A stretch of 34,444 nt of DNA from Bacteroidaceae bacterium (lineage in GTDB: Bacteria; Bacteroidota; Bacteroidia; Bacteroidales; Bacteroidaceae): positions 1 to 34,444 of the forward strand of contig JAFTEV010000063.1 in assembly GCA_017453465.1 (NCBI GenBank), read 5' to 3'. The notes below the pieces were generated by a model that saw only the letters and a list, made by a program, of their open reading frames with translations, did no database searches and was not told the DNA's origin. This document shows positions 23,770-33,001 of the stretch, in pieces. Every line of letters begins with the position of its first letter. Within the stretch, counting starts at the first letter, position 1. A program made the translations under genes and the position numbers.

Positions 23770-25110
23770 TTAGAATGATAGGTTTTCTCCTGCATAGAAT
23801 TTCAGCAGGGCCTGATTCAGCAAGGCCGTGTATTTGGTTTGCAAGACTTGCTGTTCGGCCTGTAGCAGGTTGTTCTTGCCTGTGGTGAGTTCCACGATGT
23901 TCTTCAGTCCGCAGTTGAATTGCTCGCTGACCAGCCTGTAGCTTTCCTGCATACTCTCTTTGTTCTTCTTGGCATAGACGTATTGCTGCTGCGATGTGGT
24001 GGCATCGAGCCAGTACTTTTCTATCGAACTGTAGAGGGTTTTCTGTTTGTCCTGCAAGGCCAGTTCGTTGGTTTGCTTCGTGAACTTGGCTTTGCGGATG
24101 GCGGTGCGGGTAGAGAGGTTGTCGAAGATGGGCACGGAGAGTGTCAGTCCCAGTGCATTCGACAGGTTTGTCTTGATTTGTGTGCCAAACCCTGTTTGCT
24201 GGCCGCTTGAATTGCTGCTGCCAATGCTGGCTCTCAGGCTCAGCGTGGGCATGTAGCCTGTGCGAGCCGAGCGGATAGACAGGTCTGCGGCCTCAATGCT
24301 TAGCTGGCCTTGCTTGATTTCGGGCCGAGTCTGCAATGCTGACGCATAGACGGCAGATTTTTCAGGGATGAGGCTAAGCACCTCGCTGTCTGTCACGCTG
24401 GGTATGGCCACCTCGAAGTCCTCATCATCATGCAGTTCCAACAGTTGCTTCAGTTGCAGCTTGTAGTTGGCCAGCTGACTTTGGGCATTGACCAGCGAAT
24501 ACTTGTCTTTATCCACTTGTGCCTCCAGCTGCACTTGGTCCACACGGGCCAGACTGCCCACTTCCACCATTGCCTTGGCGCGGTCGGCTTGCAGTTGAGA
24601 TGCCTTCACGATTTCCTCGTTGACATGCACGGCTTCCGTTTCATAGAGAATCTGTACATACAGCTGTGCAATCTTCTCCTGAATGGTGTTGGCCTGTTGT
24701 TCCTCACTCAGTTCGTTGGTTTGCTCTGTCAGTCTGTTCTGCTTGATGGTCATGCGGTTTTTGTTGCCGTTCCACACCGTCCAGTTGGCATTGATGCCAT
24801 ACGAGCCGTTGTAGGTCCATTTTTTCGAGCTGGTTGTCATCGAACCGTTGGTCAGGTCGATGGTCGATTCACTGAACGGACGGTAATTCATGTTTTGGTT
24901 TGTGCTGAACGACACCGACGGAAACAAGGCAGAGCGGCTTTGCAGCACATCCTCATGGCTCTGCTGAGTCTTGATCTGTGCTTGCCGCAGGCTGATGTTG
25001 TTTGCCAGTGCATAATCAATGCACTCCTGCAAGGTCCATGTTTTTGCCGAAGCCATGTTCCCTGTCAGGAGTGCCACTGAAAAAGCGGTGATAAATTGCT
25101 TTCCTTTCAT
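23770..25110 (-). CDS. TolC-family outer-membrane efflux channel
   Basis: 446 residues; start 25110 (MKGKQFITAFSVALLTGNMA) gives a signal peptide, and five upstream codons are dropped. The OEP fold is shown by two similar halves: WTLQECIDYALANNISLRQA and, in the second half, LSIEAADLSIRSARTGYMPT LSLRASIG. Long coiled helices rich in Gln/Glu/Ala fill the rest, for example LEAQVDKDKYSLVNAQSQLA and TKYTALLNQALLKFYAGENL. It is first gene of the efflux operon, followed by the MacA-like adaptor. As a trimer it would form the outer-membrane exit duct. Confidence 0.92.
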   Translation of the reverse strand: MKGKQFITAFSVALLTGNMASAKTWTLQECIDYALANNISLRQAQIKTQQSHEDVLQSRSALFPSVSFSTNQNMNYRPFSESTIDLTNGSMTTSSKKWTYNGSYGINANWTVWNGNKNRMTIKQNRLTEQTNELSEEQQANTIQEKIAQLYVQILYETEAVHVNEEIVKASQLQADRAKAMVEVGSLARVDQVQLEAQVDKDKYSLVNAQSQLANYKLQLKQLLELHDDEDFEVAIPSVTDSEVLSLIPEKSAVYASALQTRPEIKQGQLSIEAADLSIRSARTGYMPTLSLRASIGSSNSSGQQTGFGTQIKTNLSNALGLTLSVPIFDNLSTRTAIRKAKFTKQTNELALQDKQKTLYSSIEKYWLDATTSQQQYVYAKKNKESMQESYRLVSEQFNCGLKNIVELTTGKNNLLQAEQQVLQTKYTALLNQALLKFYAGENLSF

Positions 25111-25207
25111 AAATATATAAATCAAAAAAACTTTCTCAAGCTTAGACTTTCATGTCACATCGCAGGTTTAATCCCTCTGTGCGTGAAAAGAATGTTAAAA
25201 AAGAAAA

Positions 25208-25620
25208 GGAAGCAGTCGGGCTATAAGCCGGGTTCTGTAAGACTTCTTCAATCGCAGAAATACATCTTGCCGAAAGTTTCAGTCCTGTTCGTCATTTATC
25301 CACGACGTGTGTCACCACACGCCTCCAGCGTTCTACCCTCTACCTCGGGCGGGCTACCCTCAAACGGCAGTTTACATGAACTTGCAGCTCCCAAGGTGCA
25401 CAGCCAGTGTGTCACCACACTGCTGGTGGGCTCTTGCCCCACCTTCTCACCCTTACCCTGCACACAGAGACAAGTATGCGGGGCGGTTGTTTTCTTCTGC
25501 ACTACTCAACCCTCGCGGACTGCTTCTACATTAGGAAGTGGGATGCCCTGTGCTGCCCGGACTTTCCTCTCCCTCCGCACGGAATGTGCATCGGCAGCGA
25601 CGAACCGTCCGACTGCTTCC
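25208..25620 (-). ncRNA. rnpB: RNase P RNA (class A)
   Basis: On the minus strand the 5' end GGAAGCAGTC (from 25620) pairs with the 3' end GACTGCTTCC (to 25208), forming helix P1. The conserved core is present at both ends: GAGGAAAGTCCGGGC near the 5' end (about 25570-25556) and AGAACCCGGCTTA near the 3' end (about 25236-25223). The length of about 413 nt fits bacterial type A RNA. The 3' end runs into TTTTCTTTTTT, which can terminate transcription. It matures tRNA 5' ends with the RnpA protein. Confidence 0.95.
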
Positions 25621-25626
25621 AAGGCG

Positions 25627-25656
25627 CAAAGGTACGATTTTTTGTTGAGATACAAA
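25627..25656 (-). promoter_or_regulatory. Promoter of rnpB
   Basis: Minus-strand TTTG (25656-25653), 18 bp, TACCTTTG (25634-25627), with the RNA 5' end 7 bp further on. It fits the Bacteroidetes consensus and lies in the gap after the GH51 stop. Confidence 0.82.
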
Positions 25657-25679
25657 GCCTTTGACCTTTACTTTTTTCT

Positions 25680-28160
25680 TTATTTCTGCTTCTTGCCCTT
25701 CTTCTGAATGCGCAGAATGGCCACGGTGTAGCCGGGCAAGTCGAGTTTTGTGGATTTGTCGATGTTGACCGTCCGGGTCTCGTTGGTGTCCCACTGGCGC
25801 TTGCTGTTGGGGTTGTTGGCGCAGCTGAGCAGGGTGAGTTGAGCCGTCGGGCTGTACTGGGCTGGGTCGAAGTCTGGGCCGAGGTTCAGCGTGACGGTGT
25901 TCTGCTTGTCAACGACACTGACCAGCTTGACGATGATGTCGCCCGTCTTGGAGTCGATGACCACGGAGTTCCTGACGCGCAGGTCGAGGTCGTCCGGCTC
26001 GTAGATGTCATCGTAGCCAATGTATTTTGCCTCCAGCTTGGAATACACATACTCATCGCCAGCATTCTGGCCAAAGGCACGGTGCACAAAGTAGTTGCAA
26101 GTGGGCTTCAGCTTTGTGCCTGTGAAGTAAATCATGTCGGGATTCCAGTTGGTGTGTCCCTCTCTGGCCAGCAGCGGGGCATAGCTCGACATCACTACTA
26201 CGTCCGCATTGCGCTCCACGTTGGTCAGGTAGAGAGCCTCCACCAGTGCATTGGTGATGTAGTTGCCCTTCGATGCCCATTCGCCCAGATAGACTTTTGT
26301 GCCCGTGCGCGAATAGTTGTCGTAGTAGTCCTGGTGGTGGAAGTACCAGCCAGGCGTGTTGTAGTAGTGTTCATCCACAATCTCAATGCCGTGTTCCTTG
26401 GCGTACTTCCAGCCATATTCATAATCGCTGCCTTCCCAGAAGGGGCCTACTGTGCCAACGACGGTAATTTCTGGATGTGCCTTCTTCACGCCGTCAATGA
26501 GGTAGAAGTAACGCTCCTTGAAGGTGTCGCTGATGAGGTCCTCGTTGCCAATGCCCAGATACTTCAGGTTGAAAGGCTTGGGGTGGCCAGCTTCGGCACG
26601 CAGACGTGCCAGCGGGCTGGTTTTGGCATCGCCGTTGGCCCATTCGATGAGGTCGAGCAGTTCTTGCAGGTAGCTTTCCATCGTCAGCGGCTTTCCATTA
26701 TATATATAAGGTGAAGGCTTTCCGTTCAGGTCTTTTTCAAAGGGAATGCCGCCTTGCTGTCCGTTGCCGCCACGCCATGAGTTCTGGCAGGGCACACCGG
26801 CAGCCAGCACGGGCAGTGGCTCGGCACCGATGTCCTCGCAATACTGGAAGTATTCGTAGAAGCCCAGTCCGCGTGACTGGTGGTAGTTCCAGATGTTCAT
26901 GTCGGGCTGGCGTTCCCACAGCGGGCCGATGGTGGCCTGCCAGTGGTAGATGTTGTCAATGCCCTGTCCGTGGGAGGCACAGCCGCCGGGGAAGCGGACA
27001 AAGCGCGGGTGCAGGTCGGCAATCATTTCGGCCAGGTCACGGCGCAGCCCATTCTTGTGACCCTTGTAAGTATCTTGCGGGAAAAGGCTGACGAAGTCGA
27101 TGTCCACCTCTCCGGCTTTTAGTGGTTCAATGACGAGTGCTGCCTTGTCTGCGTTGGCCTTGGGCGTGAGCACGGCTTTCAGCTGTTGCCAGTTCTTCTG
27201 GTTGGTAGAGAACGTGGTCTCGGCCAAGGTCTGGCCGTCGGCACGCAGACTGACGCGCACCTTGTTTGTGCCGCGCAGGAAGAAGCTGAAGTCGTATTTC
27301 GCTCCCTGTTTCAGGGGAATGCCGTCGAAGCCCTCGTTCAGAAGCAAGGCTCCGGGCTGGGTCGTATGGAGCTGGACGTAGTGTTTGTTGTTAGAGTGGA
27401 TGGGGTCGGCGGTGTTGATGCTCCATTCCGCCCCGCTGCCCTCCAGTCGCCACGCCGTCTGAGCGTTCCAGCCCTTGTGGTCGTCGCCCGTATATTCAAA
27501 GTCGCGGTTCTGCACCAGTTCGGCATAGAGTCCGCCGTCAGCGGCATAGCTGATGTCCTCGAAGAAGATGCCGTAGAGGTTGGGACTGATGGCCTTGCGG
27601 TCGCTGAGGTCCACGTCAATGGTCGTGACGAACTCCTTGGCCAGTTTCGAGACCTTGTCGCTGCTGATGATGTTCTCGCGCTCGTCTGCTGCATTCTGCT
27701 GGGCCAGCTTTGCACGCTGGAGCAAGCCTTCAAGGTCACGGTAGGGAATACGCAGCACGTTCTGCTTGCTGACTTTTGCCAGCTTTTCTTTTTCAGCTTC
27801 AAACCGTGCTGCGGGTAGTGTGGGGTAGTCCTGTGGTTTCCAGAGCACAAGATTTTCCGACTCGGTAATGGCCACTTGTGGATTCTTGGGACTGGGGATA
27901 AACTCGGCGTAGTATTTCTTGCCATCGTAGCGCAGCACCACAGAGTGCAGCTTCTTCTCGCTGCCCCAGGGACCGTAGTCGCTGCTGAAGATGGTGTAGG
28001 GGATGTGTGTCCAGTGCTTCTGGTCTATGGAGTAGTCCAGTTGCAGGGGCATGGTGCCTTCTTTATAGGAAGGACGGATATAGACGGAGTCGGGATTATT
28101 GCCGCCAGCCATCATGCTTGCAGCGAAAAGGCTGTGAAGAAGGAACAATTTGATTTTCAT
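25680..28160 (-). CDS. Alpha-L-arabinofuranosidase, GH51 (large form)
   Basis: 826 residues with a signal peptide (MKIKLFLLHSLFAASMMAGG). Residues about 20-165 are an N-terminal beta domain (IDQKHWTHIPYTIFSSDYGP, FIPSPKNPQVAITESENLVL). A family core starts near 175 with ISPNLYGIFFEDISYAADGG LYAELVQNRDFEY. A carbohydrate-binding segment follows at about 230-350. The catalytic barrel has FVRFPGGCASHG near 390, acid/base Glu540 in YLGIGNEDL, and nucleophile Glu627 in KVYLGEWASKGN. The spacing of 87 residues fits the large plant-like subgroup. The C-terminal beta-sandwich ends at KKGKKQK. It removes arabinose side chains from arabinan, arabinoxylan or rhamnogalacturonan I. The nearby PL11 lyase gene on the other strand points to pectin side chains. 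The upstream lipoprotein gene is 20 bp away, likely the same operon. Confidence 0.92.
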   Translation of the reverse strand: MKIKLFLLHSLFAASMMAGGNNPDSVYIRPSYKEGTMPLQLDYSIDQKHWTHIPYTIFSSDYGPWGSEKKLHSVVLRYDGKKYYAEFIPSPKNPQVAITESENLVLWKPQDYPTLPAARFEAEKEKLAKVSKQNVLRIPYRDLEGLLQRAKLAQQNAADERENIISSDKVSKLAKEFVTTIDVDLSDRKAISPNLYGIFFEDISYAADGGLYAELVQNRDFEYTGDDHKGWNAQTAWRLEGSGAEWSINTADPIHSNNKHYVQLHTTQPGALLLNEGFDGIPLKQGAKYDFSFFLRGTNKVRVSLRADGQTLAETTFSTNQKNWQQLKAVLTPKANADKAALVIEPLKAGEVDIDFVSLFPQDTYKGHKNGLRRDLAEMIADLHPRFVRFPGGCASHGQGIDNIYHWQATIGPLWERQPDMNIWNYHQSRGLGFYEYFQYCEDIGAEPLPVLAAGVPCQNSWRGGNGQQGGIPFEKDLNGKPSPYIYNGKPLTMESYLQELLDLIEWANGDAKTSPLARLRAEAGHPKPFNLKYLGIGNEDLISDTFKERYFYLIDGVKKAHPEITVVGTVGPFWEGSDYEYGWKYAKEHGIEIVDEHYYNTPGWYFHHQDYYDNYSRTGTKVYLGEWASKGNYITNALVEALYLTNVERNADVVVMSSYAPLLAREGHTNWNPDMIYFTGTKLKPTCNYFVHRAFGQNAGDEYVYSKLEAKYIGYDDIYEPDDLDLRVRNSVVIDSKTGDIIVKLVSVVDKQNTVTLNLGPDFDPAQYSPTAQLTLLSCANNPNSKRQWDTNETRTVNIDKSTKLDLPGYTVAILRIQKKGKKQK

Positions 28161-28180
28161 GGTTCTTGCGGTTTTTACGT

Positions 28181-28609
28181 TTATTCTATTACATTAAACG
28201 TGCAGTTGATACTTCCCATGGATGATGGGTCAAGATAGGGACTATCCCCTGCGTATGCAGCCATCATCTTGCCAGAAACAGTCAGCGTGAATGTGCCCAC
28301 AGAGTCGGGAGCCTTGAAGGTTTCGCTGAACGAATTGACTGGAGCATAGCGAGCCGTTTCGCCCGAAAGGAGAGTCTTGCCGTTCAGTCCTGTGACGGCG
28401 TACTTGTAGGTGCCGCCAATGTTCTCGCCGACCTCCTTGAACGTCACGGTGTAGGAAACGTCGGCACCCTTCTGGTAAGAAGCCGCATTGGTGACAACCT
28501 TGTCAAACGTGGGGGTGGTCGATGTACTCTTTTTTTCTGAGCAGCTGGTCATCAGCATGGTGGTGCTTAAAAGCATGGCCAAAGCCGCCGTTTGTTTCGT
28601 TTTTTCCAT
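28181..28609 (-). CDS. Small surface-type lipoprotein
   Basis: 142 residues. Lipobox at LMTSC (Cys23) after MEKTKQTAALAMLLSTTMLM. The mature part is a single beta-sandwich-like domain: ASYQKGADVSYTVTFKEVGE, KYAVTGLNGKTLLSGETARY, SVGTFTLTVSGKMM. It resembles an immunoglobulin-like fold, but no family is recognised. The first gene of the arabinofuranosidase unit; it could bind sugar or be an accessory for the enzyme (guess). Confidence 0.7.
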   Translation of the reverse strand: MEKTKQTAALAMLLSTTMLMTSCSEKKSTSTTPTFDKVVTNAASYQKGADVSYTVTFKEVGENIGGTYKYAVTGLNGKTLLSGETARYAPVNSFSETFKAPDSVGTFTLTVSGKMMAAYAGDSPYLDPSSMGSINCTFNVIE

Positions 28610-28641
28610 AATAATCAGTGTGAAAGTTTGCTTTTGATGGA

Positions 28642-28649
28642 CAAAGTTA
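28642..28649 (-). promoter_or_regulatory. -7 box for the lipoprotein/GH51 unit
   Basis: Minus-strand TAACTTTG, 32 bp before the ATG at 28609. No good -33 TTTG at normal spacing. It is back-to-back with the plus-strand promoter of ribE. Confidence 0.55.
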
Positions 28650-28679
28650 TTGCTTTTTAATGAAAAAAAGGTAACTTTG
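28649..28679 (+). promoter_or_regulatory. Promoter of ribE
   Basis: TAACTTTG at 28672-28679, with ATTG at 28649-28652 as a weak -33 box 19 bp upstream. The leader to the ATG at 28725 is about 40 nt, too short for an FMN riboswitch, and none of its motifs was seen. Confidence 0.7.
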
Positions 28680-28724
28680 CGGCAAAATTAACACAATTAA
28701 AACGGATTTTAGCCAATTAGCATT

Positions 28725-29327
28725 ATGTTTAGCGGAATCGTAGAAGAGTTTGCAACGGTCGTTGCCATAGAGAAAGACCAAGAGAACATGCACTTCACCC
28801 TGACCTGTTCCTTTGTGGACGAGTTGAAGATAGACCAGAGCGTGGCCCACAACGGCGTGTGCCTCACCGTCGTAAAGATTTCGGACGGCAAGTATGTTGT
28901 CACAGCCATGAAGGAAACGCTCCTGAAGTCCAACCTGGGACTCCTGAAGGTGGGCGACAAAGTAAACGTAGAGCGTTCCATGCTGATGAACGGTCGGCTG
29001 GACGGCCACATCGTGCAGGGGCATGTTGACCAGACAGCCGTCTGCACCGACGTGCAAGACCAGCAGGGTTCCTACACCTACACCTTCCACTACACCTTCG
29101 ACAAGGAAATGGCTCGCAAGGGCTACCTCACCGTGGACAAGGGCAGCGTCACCGTCAACGGCGTGAGCCTCACCGTGTGCAACAGCCAGGACGATTCCTT
29201 CCAGGTAAACATCATCCCCTACACCTACGAAAACACCAACTTCCACCAGATTCAGGTTGGCACCAAGGTCAACCTGGAGTTTGACATCATCGGGAAATAC
29301 ATAGCACGATTACAAACTATTAACTAA
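28725..29327 (+). CDS. ribE: Riboflavin synthase alpha subunit
   Basis: 200 residues, usual length. Joins two 6,7-dimethyl-8-ribityllumazine molecules to give riboflavin. Two homologous barrels are visible: MFSGIVEEFATVVAIEKDQE with SVAHNGVCLTVVKI, and LDGHIVQGHVDQTAVCTDVQ with KGSVTVNGVSLTVCNSQDD. The lumazine-binding motifs are GIVEE, NGVCLTV, GHIVQGHVD and NGVSLTV. It ends 13 bp before the rhamnogalacturonan lyase on the same strand, without a clear terminator between. Confidence 0.96.
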   Translation: MFSGIVEEFATVVAIEKDQENMHFTLTCSFVDELKIDQSVAHNGVCLTVVKISDGKYVVTAMKETLLKSNLGLLKVGDKVNVERSMLMNGRLDGHIVQGHVDQTAVCTDVQDQQGSYTYTFHYTFDKEMARKGYLTVDKGSVTVNGVSLTVCNSQDDSFQVNIIPYTYENTNFHQIQVGTKVNLEFDIIGKYIARLQTIN

Positions 29328-29340
29328 CCCTTTTTTCATT

Positions 29341-32300
29341 ATGAAGAAAACCCTATTAACCTTCTCCATGCTCCTGCTGGCCATGGCTGGCAAGGCACAG
29401 AGTGCCAGTGTGACATGGAGCCTGAGCGACAAGGACAACCTGAGCCAGGCAGAAGTGACAGGCGAAACCAACAACCTGTCGAACAGTTTCACGCTGGGCA
29501 GCAACATCGGGGCTACAGCCACCATGACCGGAACAAACGCCGACGAGGGCTATACTGCCGTGAGCTACGACCCCTCCTTCACCACCTTTACACCCACGAC
29601 ACGTGCTACAGGCAAGACTGCCGGACACTGCATCGAGCTGAGCGTAACCTCGCAGACGGGCCACACCTTCAAGCCCACCACCATTGCCTTCGATGCAGCC
29701 AAGGTAGGCACCGACGGCGGAAAGGTGGATGTCTATTACCAAGTGGGCACAGGCACAGAGACAGCCATTGCCACAGGGCTCTCTCCCCTGCGCAACAAGA
29801 TTACCGCTTCCAACTCCACGGGCTACACCCACTATGAGTACAGCCTCGGCGATGTCATTGCCAAGGGGCAGGCCTTCCGACTCTACCTTTATATATATGA
29901 GTTGAACGGAACAGACAACGCCAACCCCAAGGCCATTGGCTTCCGCAATGTCAGCATCACTGGAGCCGTGGATGAAAAGATTTTCGACGTGAGCCAATTC
30001 GTCTCGGCCTTCACCTGCCAAGGGAAGACTTCTGCCGACGGCCCTGCTGAAATCGACCTCTTCGACCTGACCAAGGAACTGAAGAACGGCGGCCTGGCCA
30101 CCTACGGCACGAAGCTCTACGGCGACCCCACCGACTTCAATGTGGTCTGCAACGACGGCTACACCGCCACCGTGGATTACTCTGGCCATGTTGCCATCGT
30201 GAAGATATACAACGAAAAGGAACAGGTGTTCTACTTTGAAACCCTCTTCACCGTAACCAATCGTCAGCCCAAGCCGGCAGCCACTCCGCTGAAGCGCGGA
30301 CTCATGGCCGTGAGCCTTTCGGGGGCTGGCATGGGCAACGGAAACCTTGTCAGCTGGCGGCACCGCGAGGCCGACGGCACAGGCGTGAAGTATAAGCTCT
30401 ACTATGGCTCTTCGACCAATCCATCCATCAAACTGAACAGCGGCAAGTACATTACCGACAAGACCAACTTCCTCCACACCTCTGGCACAGCCAACCACCG
30501 CTACAAGCTGGAGGTCTATGACAAGTATGGCAACCTGCTCGAAACAGAGATTTCCGAAAAGGCTTGGGCCAACCAGACGAAGACCATCAAGACTTCCACT
30601 CCACCAAATTCAGCCGAAGGTGCTACCTATACGCCCAACGATGCCAGCTTCTGCGACATGGACGGCGACGGCGAATACGAAATCATCCTCAAGTGGTCGC
30701 CCTCCAACGAGAAGGATGCTGCCAGCAGCGGCACAACCTCAGAGGTCATCTTCGACTGCTACAAGCTCGACGGCACGCAGCTCTGGCGCATCCACATGGG
30801 TCCCAACTTCTTCACCAGTGCACACACCATCCAGTTCATTGCATGGGACTTCGACGGCGACGGCTACGGCGAATTTATGTGCAAGACAGGCCCTGGCACC
30901 ATCGACGGCGAGGGCAATTACGTGATTATGAATGGCGACGACCCCACAGCCAACTGGCTCAACAGCCGTGGCAAGCAAGTGGAAGGTCCCGAATACATCA
31001 CGGTCTTCGACGGCATGACGGGTGCAGAACTCTCCACCATTCCCTATCACACCAACTATGCAGCTGGTTCAAACTACTGGGGCGACAGCAACCAGAACCG
31101 TTCTGAACGCTACCTCGCAGCCATCGCCTGGCTCGACGGTGCCGACAAGAACCCCAGCCCCATCTTTGCCCGTGGCTACTACAGCGGAGCCTTTGTCGGT
31201 GCTTACGACTGGGACGGCGTGCAGCTGAAGGAGCGTTGGGTCAGCCGCAACACCACCAAGGGACAGGGACTCTGGGGCGAAGGTGCGCACTGGATTTCTG
31301 TCGGCGACTGCGACGGTGACGGCAAGCAGGAAATCGTCTATGGTTCAGCAGCCCTCGACGACGACGGCAGTCTGCTCTACCGCACAGGTCTTGGCCATGG
31401 CGACGCGCTCCACCTGGGCGACCTCATCCCGGAGCGCGAGGGCATGGAACTCTTCATGGTACACGAGGAAAAGCCTTACGGCTACGACCTGCGCGATGCC
31501 AAGACGGGTGAACGTCTGCTCTACAAGACTGCTGGCAGCGACACAGGCCGTGGGTTGGCTGCCCACTTCGACTCTTCTTCTCCCCACTCGCAGTTCCTCT
31601 ACAGTGCAGCCGCAGGCATGTACGATTGTCTCGACGGCTCTGAGATAGCCCCCACTTGGGCCATTGGCAGCAGCGGTGCTGGCATCAATAACCGCATCTA
31701 CTGGGACGGCGACCTCTACGACGAGTTCTTCGACAAGAGCATCATTGCCCACTGGAACCCCACAGGCAAATACTTCGACCGCTACAAGTTCAACAACGGC
31801 AACTACGTCTGGGGCAAACTCAACAACAGCAGCAAGAACAACCCCTGTGTGCTGGGCGACCTCCTTGGCGACTGGCGCGAGGAAATCGTCACATGGAACG
31901 AAAGTGACAAGTCTCTCTACATCTGCGCCACCAGCTACACCACGGACTACCGCATCCCGCACCTGATGGACGACCTCAACTACCGTGCTCAAGTCATCAA
32001 CCAGAACTGCGCCTACAACCAGCCGCCTCACCTCTCGTTTGACCCCGCTGTGAAGTATGCCGGCAACCCCAACCAGGCTGTGCAGGAAGACCTCGAACCA
32101 GAGCCGGAACCAGAGCCACAGCCCGAAATCACATGGACGGAGAAGTACAAGATTGACTTCGAGGACGGCGACTACAGCATGTTCACCTTCAACGCCACCA
32201 AAGACGTGACACAGAGCATCGTCACCGAGGCCAATGGCACCAACTCTTACGAAATCTACACAACCGCCACTCGCACCGTGAATCTCGACCTCTCGCAGGT

Positions 32301-32928
32301 GGGCCTGGGCCAGTACGACCTCTACAAGTTTGAGTTCGACTGGGCAACAGGCGGTTCCAATACCGACCCCTCTACACTCACCGTGAAGGCCGACAACGCC
32401 GAGGGTCAGTTGCTCACTGTCAGCATTCCGCAGGGCTGGGCCACCATCGCCATGACCAGCGGAACCGACACCTTGGCCACTTACTACAATGCCCGTCCGC
32501 TCTCCACGCCCACCTCGCTGTTCCACTTCCAGTTTGTGGGTGGCGACGAAGGCGTATATCTCACAGTCACCAAGGATGAAACCATCTACGTTGACAGCGT
32601 GAAGATTTACGACACAGCCGCCCGCGTCACAGGCATCAACGAAGTGCTCGGTCGCAGCTACAACCACACCGTCTTCGACAACATCCAGTTCAGCACCTAT
32701 CAGGCCGAGACACCGCAGCCCGAACCCCTCCTGGGCGACCTCGATGGCGACGGTCACATCACCATCGGAGACATCACCCTCCTCATCAGCATCTACCTTG
32801 GCGACACACCCGACGTACCCCTCGCTGGTAGTGCAGACCTCGACGGCGACCAGCTGATTACCATCCAAGATGTCACTCAGCTCATCGAAATCTACCTGAA
32901 CGCCAATCCCGAACCAACGCAGGAATAG
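29341..32928 (+). CDS. Rhamnogalacturonan lyase (PL11-type) with dockerin-like C-terminus
   Basis: 1195 residues with signal peptide MKKTLLTFSMLLLAMAGKAQ. Residues about 20-205 are a beta-sandwich resembling a carbohydrate-binding unit. The PL11 catalytic part, about 308-915, is marked by KRGLMAVSLSGAGMGNGNLV SWRHRE at its start, then calcium-type loops DMDGDGEYE, DFDGDGYGE, GDCDGDGKQE, KTGPGTIDGEG and GDLLGDWREEIV, as in YesW/YesX eight-bladed propeller lyases. A PEPEPEPQPE linker (about 918-928) leads to a second beta domain (about 930-1125) and a complete dockerin-like pair: DLDGDGHITIGDITLLISIY and DLDGDQLITIQDVTQLIEIY (about 1131-1188). It cuts the rhamnose-galacturonate backbone of pectin. 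Together with GH51 it suggests RG-I and arabinan use. Gene order, directly after ribE, is unusual. Confidence 0.9.
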   Translation: MKKTLLTFSMLLLAMAGKAQSASVTWSLSDKDNLSQAEVTGETNNLSNSFTLGSNIGATATMTGTNADEGYTAVSYDPSFTTFTPTTRATGKTAGHCIELSVTSQTGHTFKPTTIAFDAAKVGTDGGKVDVYYQVGTGTETAIATGLSPLRNKITASNSTGYTHYEYSLGDVIAKGQAFRLYLYIYELNGTDNANPKAIGFRNVSITGAVDEKIFDVSQFVSAFTCQGKTSADGPAEIDLFDLTKELKNGGLATYGTKLYGDPTDFNVVCNDGYTATVDYSGHVAIVKIYNEKEQVFYFETLFTVTNRQPKPAATPLKRGLMAVSLSGAGMGNGNLVSWRHREADGTGVKYKLYYGSSTNPSIKLNSGKYITDKTNFLHTSGTANHRYKLEVYDKYGNLLETEISEKAWANQTKTIKTSTPPNSAEGATYTPNDASFCDMDGDGEYEIILKWSPSNEKDAASSGTTSEVIFDCYKLDGTQLWRIHMGPNFFTSAHTIQFIAWDFDGDGYGEFMCKTGPGTIDGEGNYVIMNGDDPTANWLNSRGKQVEGPEYITVFDGMTGAELSTIPYHTNYAAGSNYWGDSNQNRSERYLAAIAWLDGADKNPSPIFARGYYSGAFVGAYDWDGVQLKERWVSRNTTKGQGLWGEGAHWISVGDCDGDGKQEIVYGSAALDDDGSLLYRTGLGHGDALHLGDLIPEREGMELFMVHEEKPYGYDLRDAKTGERLLYKTAGSDTGRGLAAHFDSSSPHSQFLYSAAAGMYDCLDGSEIAPTWAIGSSGAGINNRIYWDGDLYDEFFDKSIIAHWNPTGKYFDRYKFNNGNYVWGKLNNSSKNNPCVLGDLLGDWREEIVTWNESDKSLYICATSYTTDYRIPHLMDDLNYRAQVINQNCAYNQPPHLSFDPAVKYAGNPNQAVQEDLEPEPEPEPQPEITWTEKYKIDFEDGDYSMFTFNATKDVTQSIVTEANGTNSYEIYTTATRTVNLDLSQVGLGQYDLYKFEFDWATGGSNTDPSTLTVKADNAEGQLLTVSIPQGWATIAMTSGTDTLATYYNARPLSTPTSLFHFQFVGGDEGVYLTVTKDETIYVDSVKIYDTAARVTGINEVLGRSYNHTVFDNIQFSTYQAETPQPEPLLGDLDGDGHITIGDITLLISIYLGDTPDVPLAGSADLDGDQLITIQDVTQLIEIYLNANPEPTQE

Positions 32929-32955
32929 CCCCTGACGCATACAAACAGAACGTCA

Positions 32956-33001
32956 GCAAAGACCACAAGTGGGGAGCCACATCCCCGTCTGTGGTCTTTG
33001 C
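32956..33001 (+). terminator. Terminator-like hairpin after the lyase
   Basis: GCAAAGACCACA (32956-32967) pairs perfectly with TGTGGTCTTTGC (32990-33001); an inner GGGGA/TCCCC extends the fold. The following tract is TTGTTC, weak in T. It lies 28 bp after the stop. Confidence 0.75.

Noticed and set aside
28680-28724. FMN riboswitch before ribE
   Set aside because: The leader is only about 40 nt and has none of the conserved RFN-element blocks.
31345-32940. 531-codon minus-strand frame opposite the lyase
   Set aside because: Mirror frame of the PL11 and dockerin coding sequence; Val/Glu-rich without any motif.
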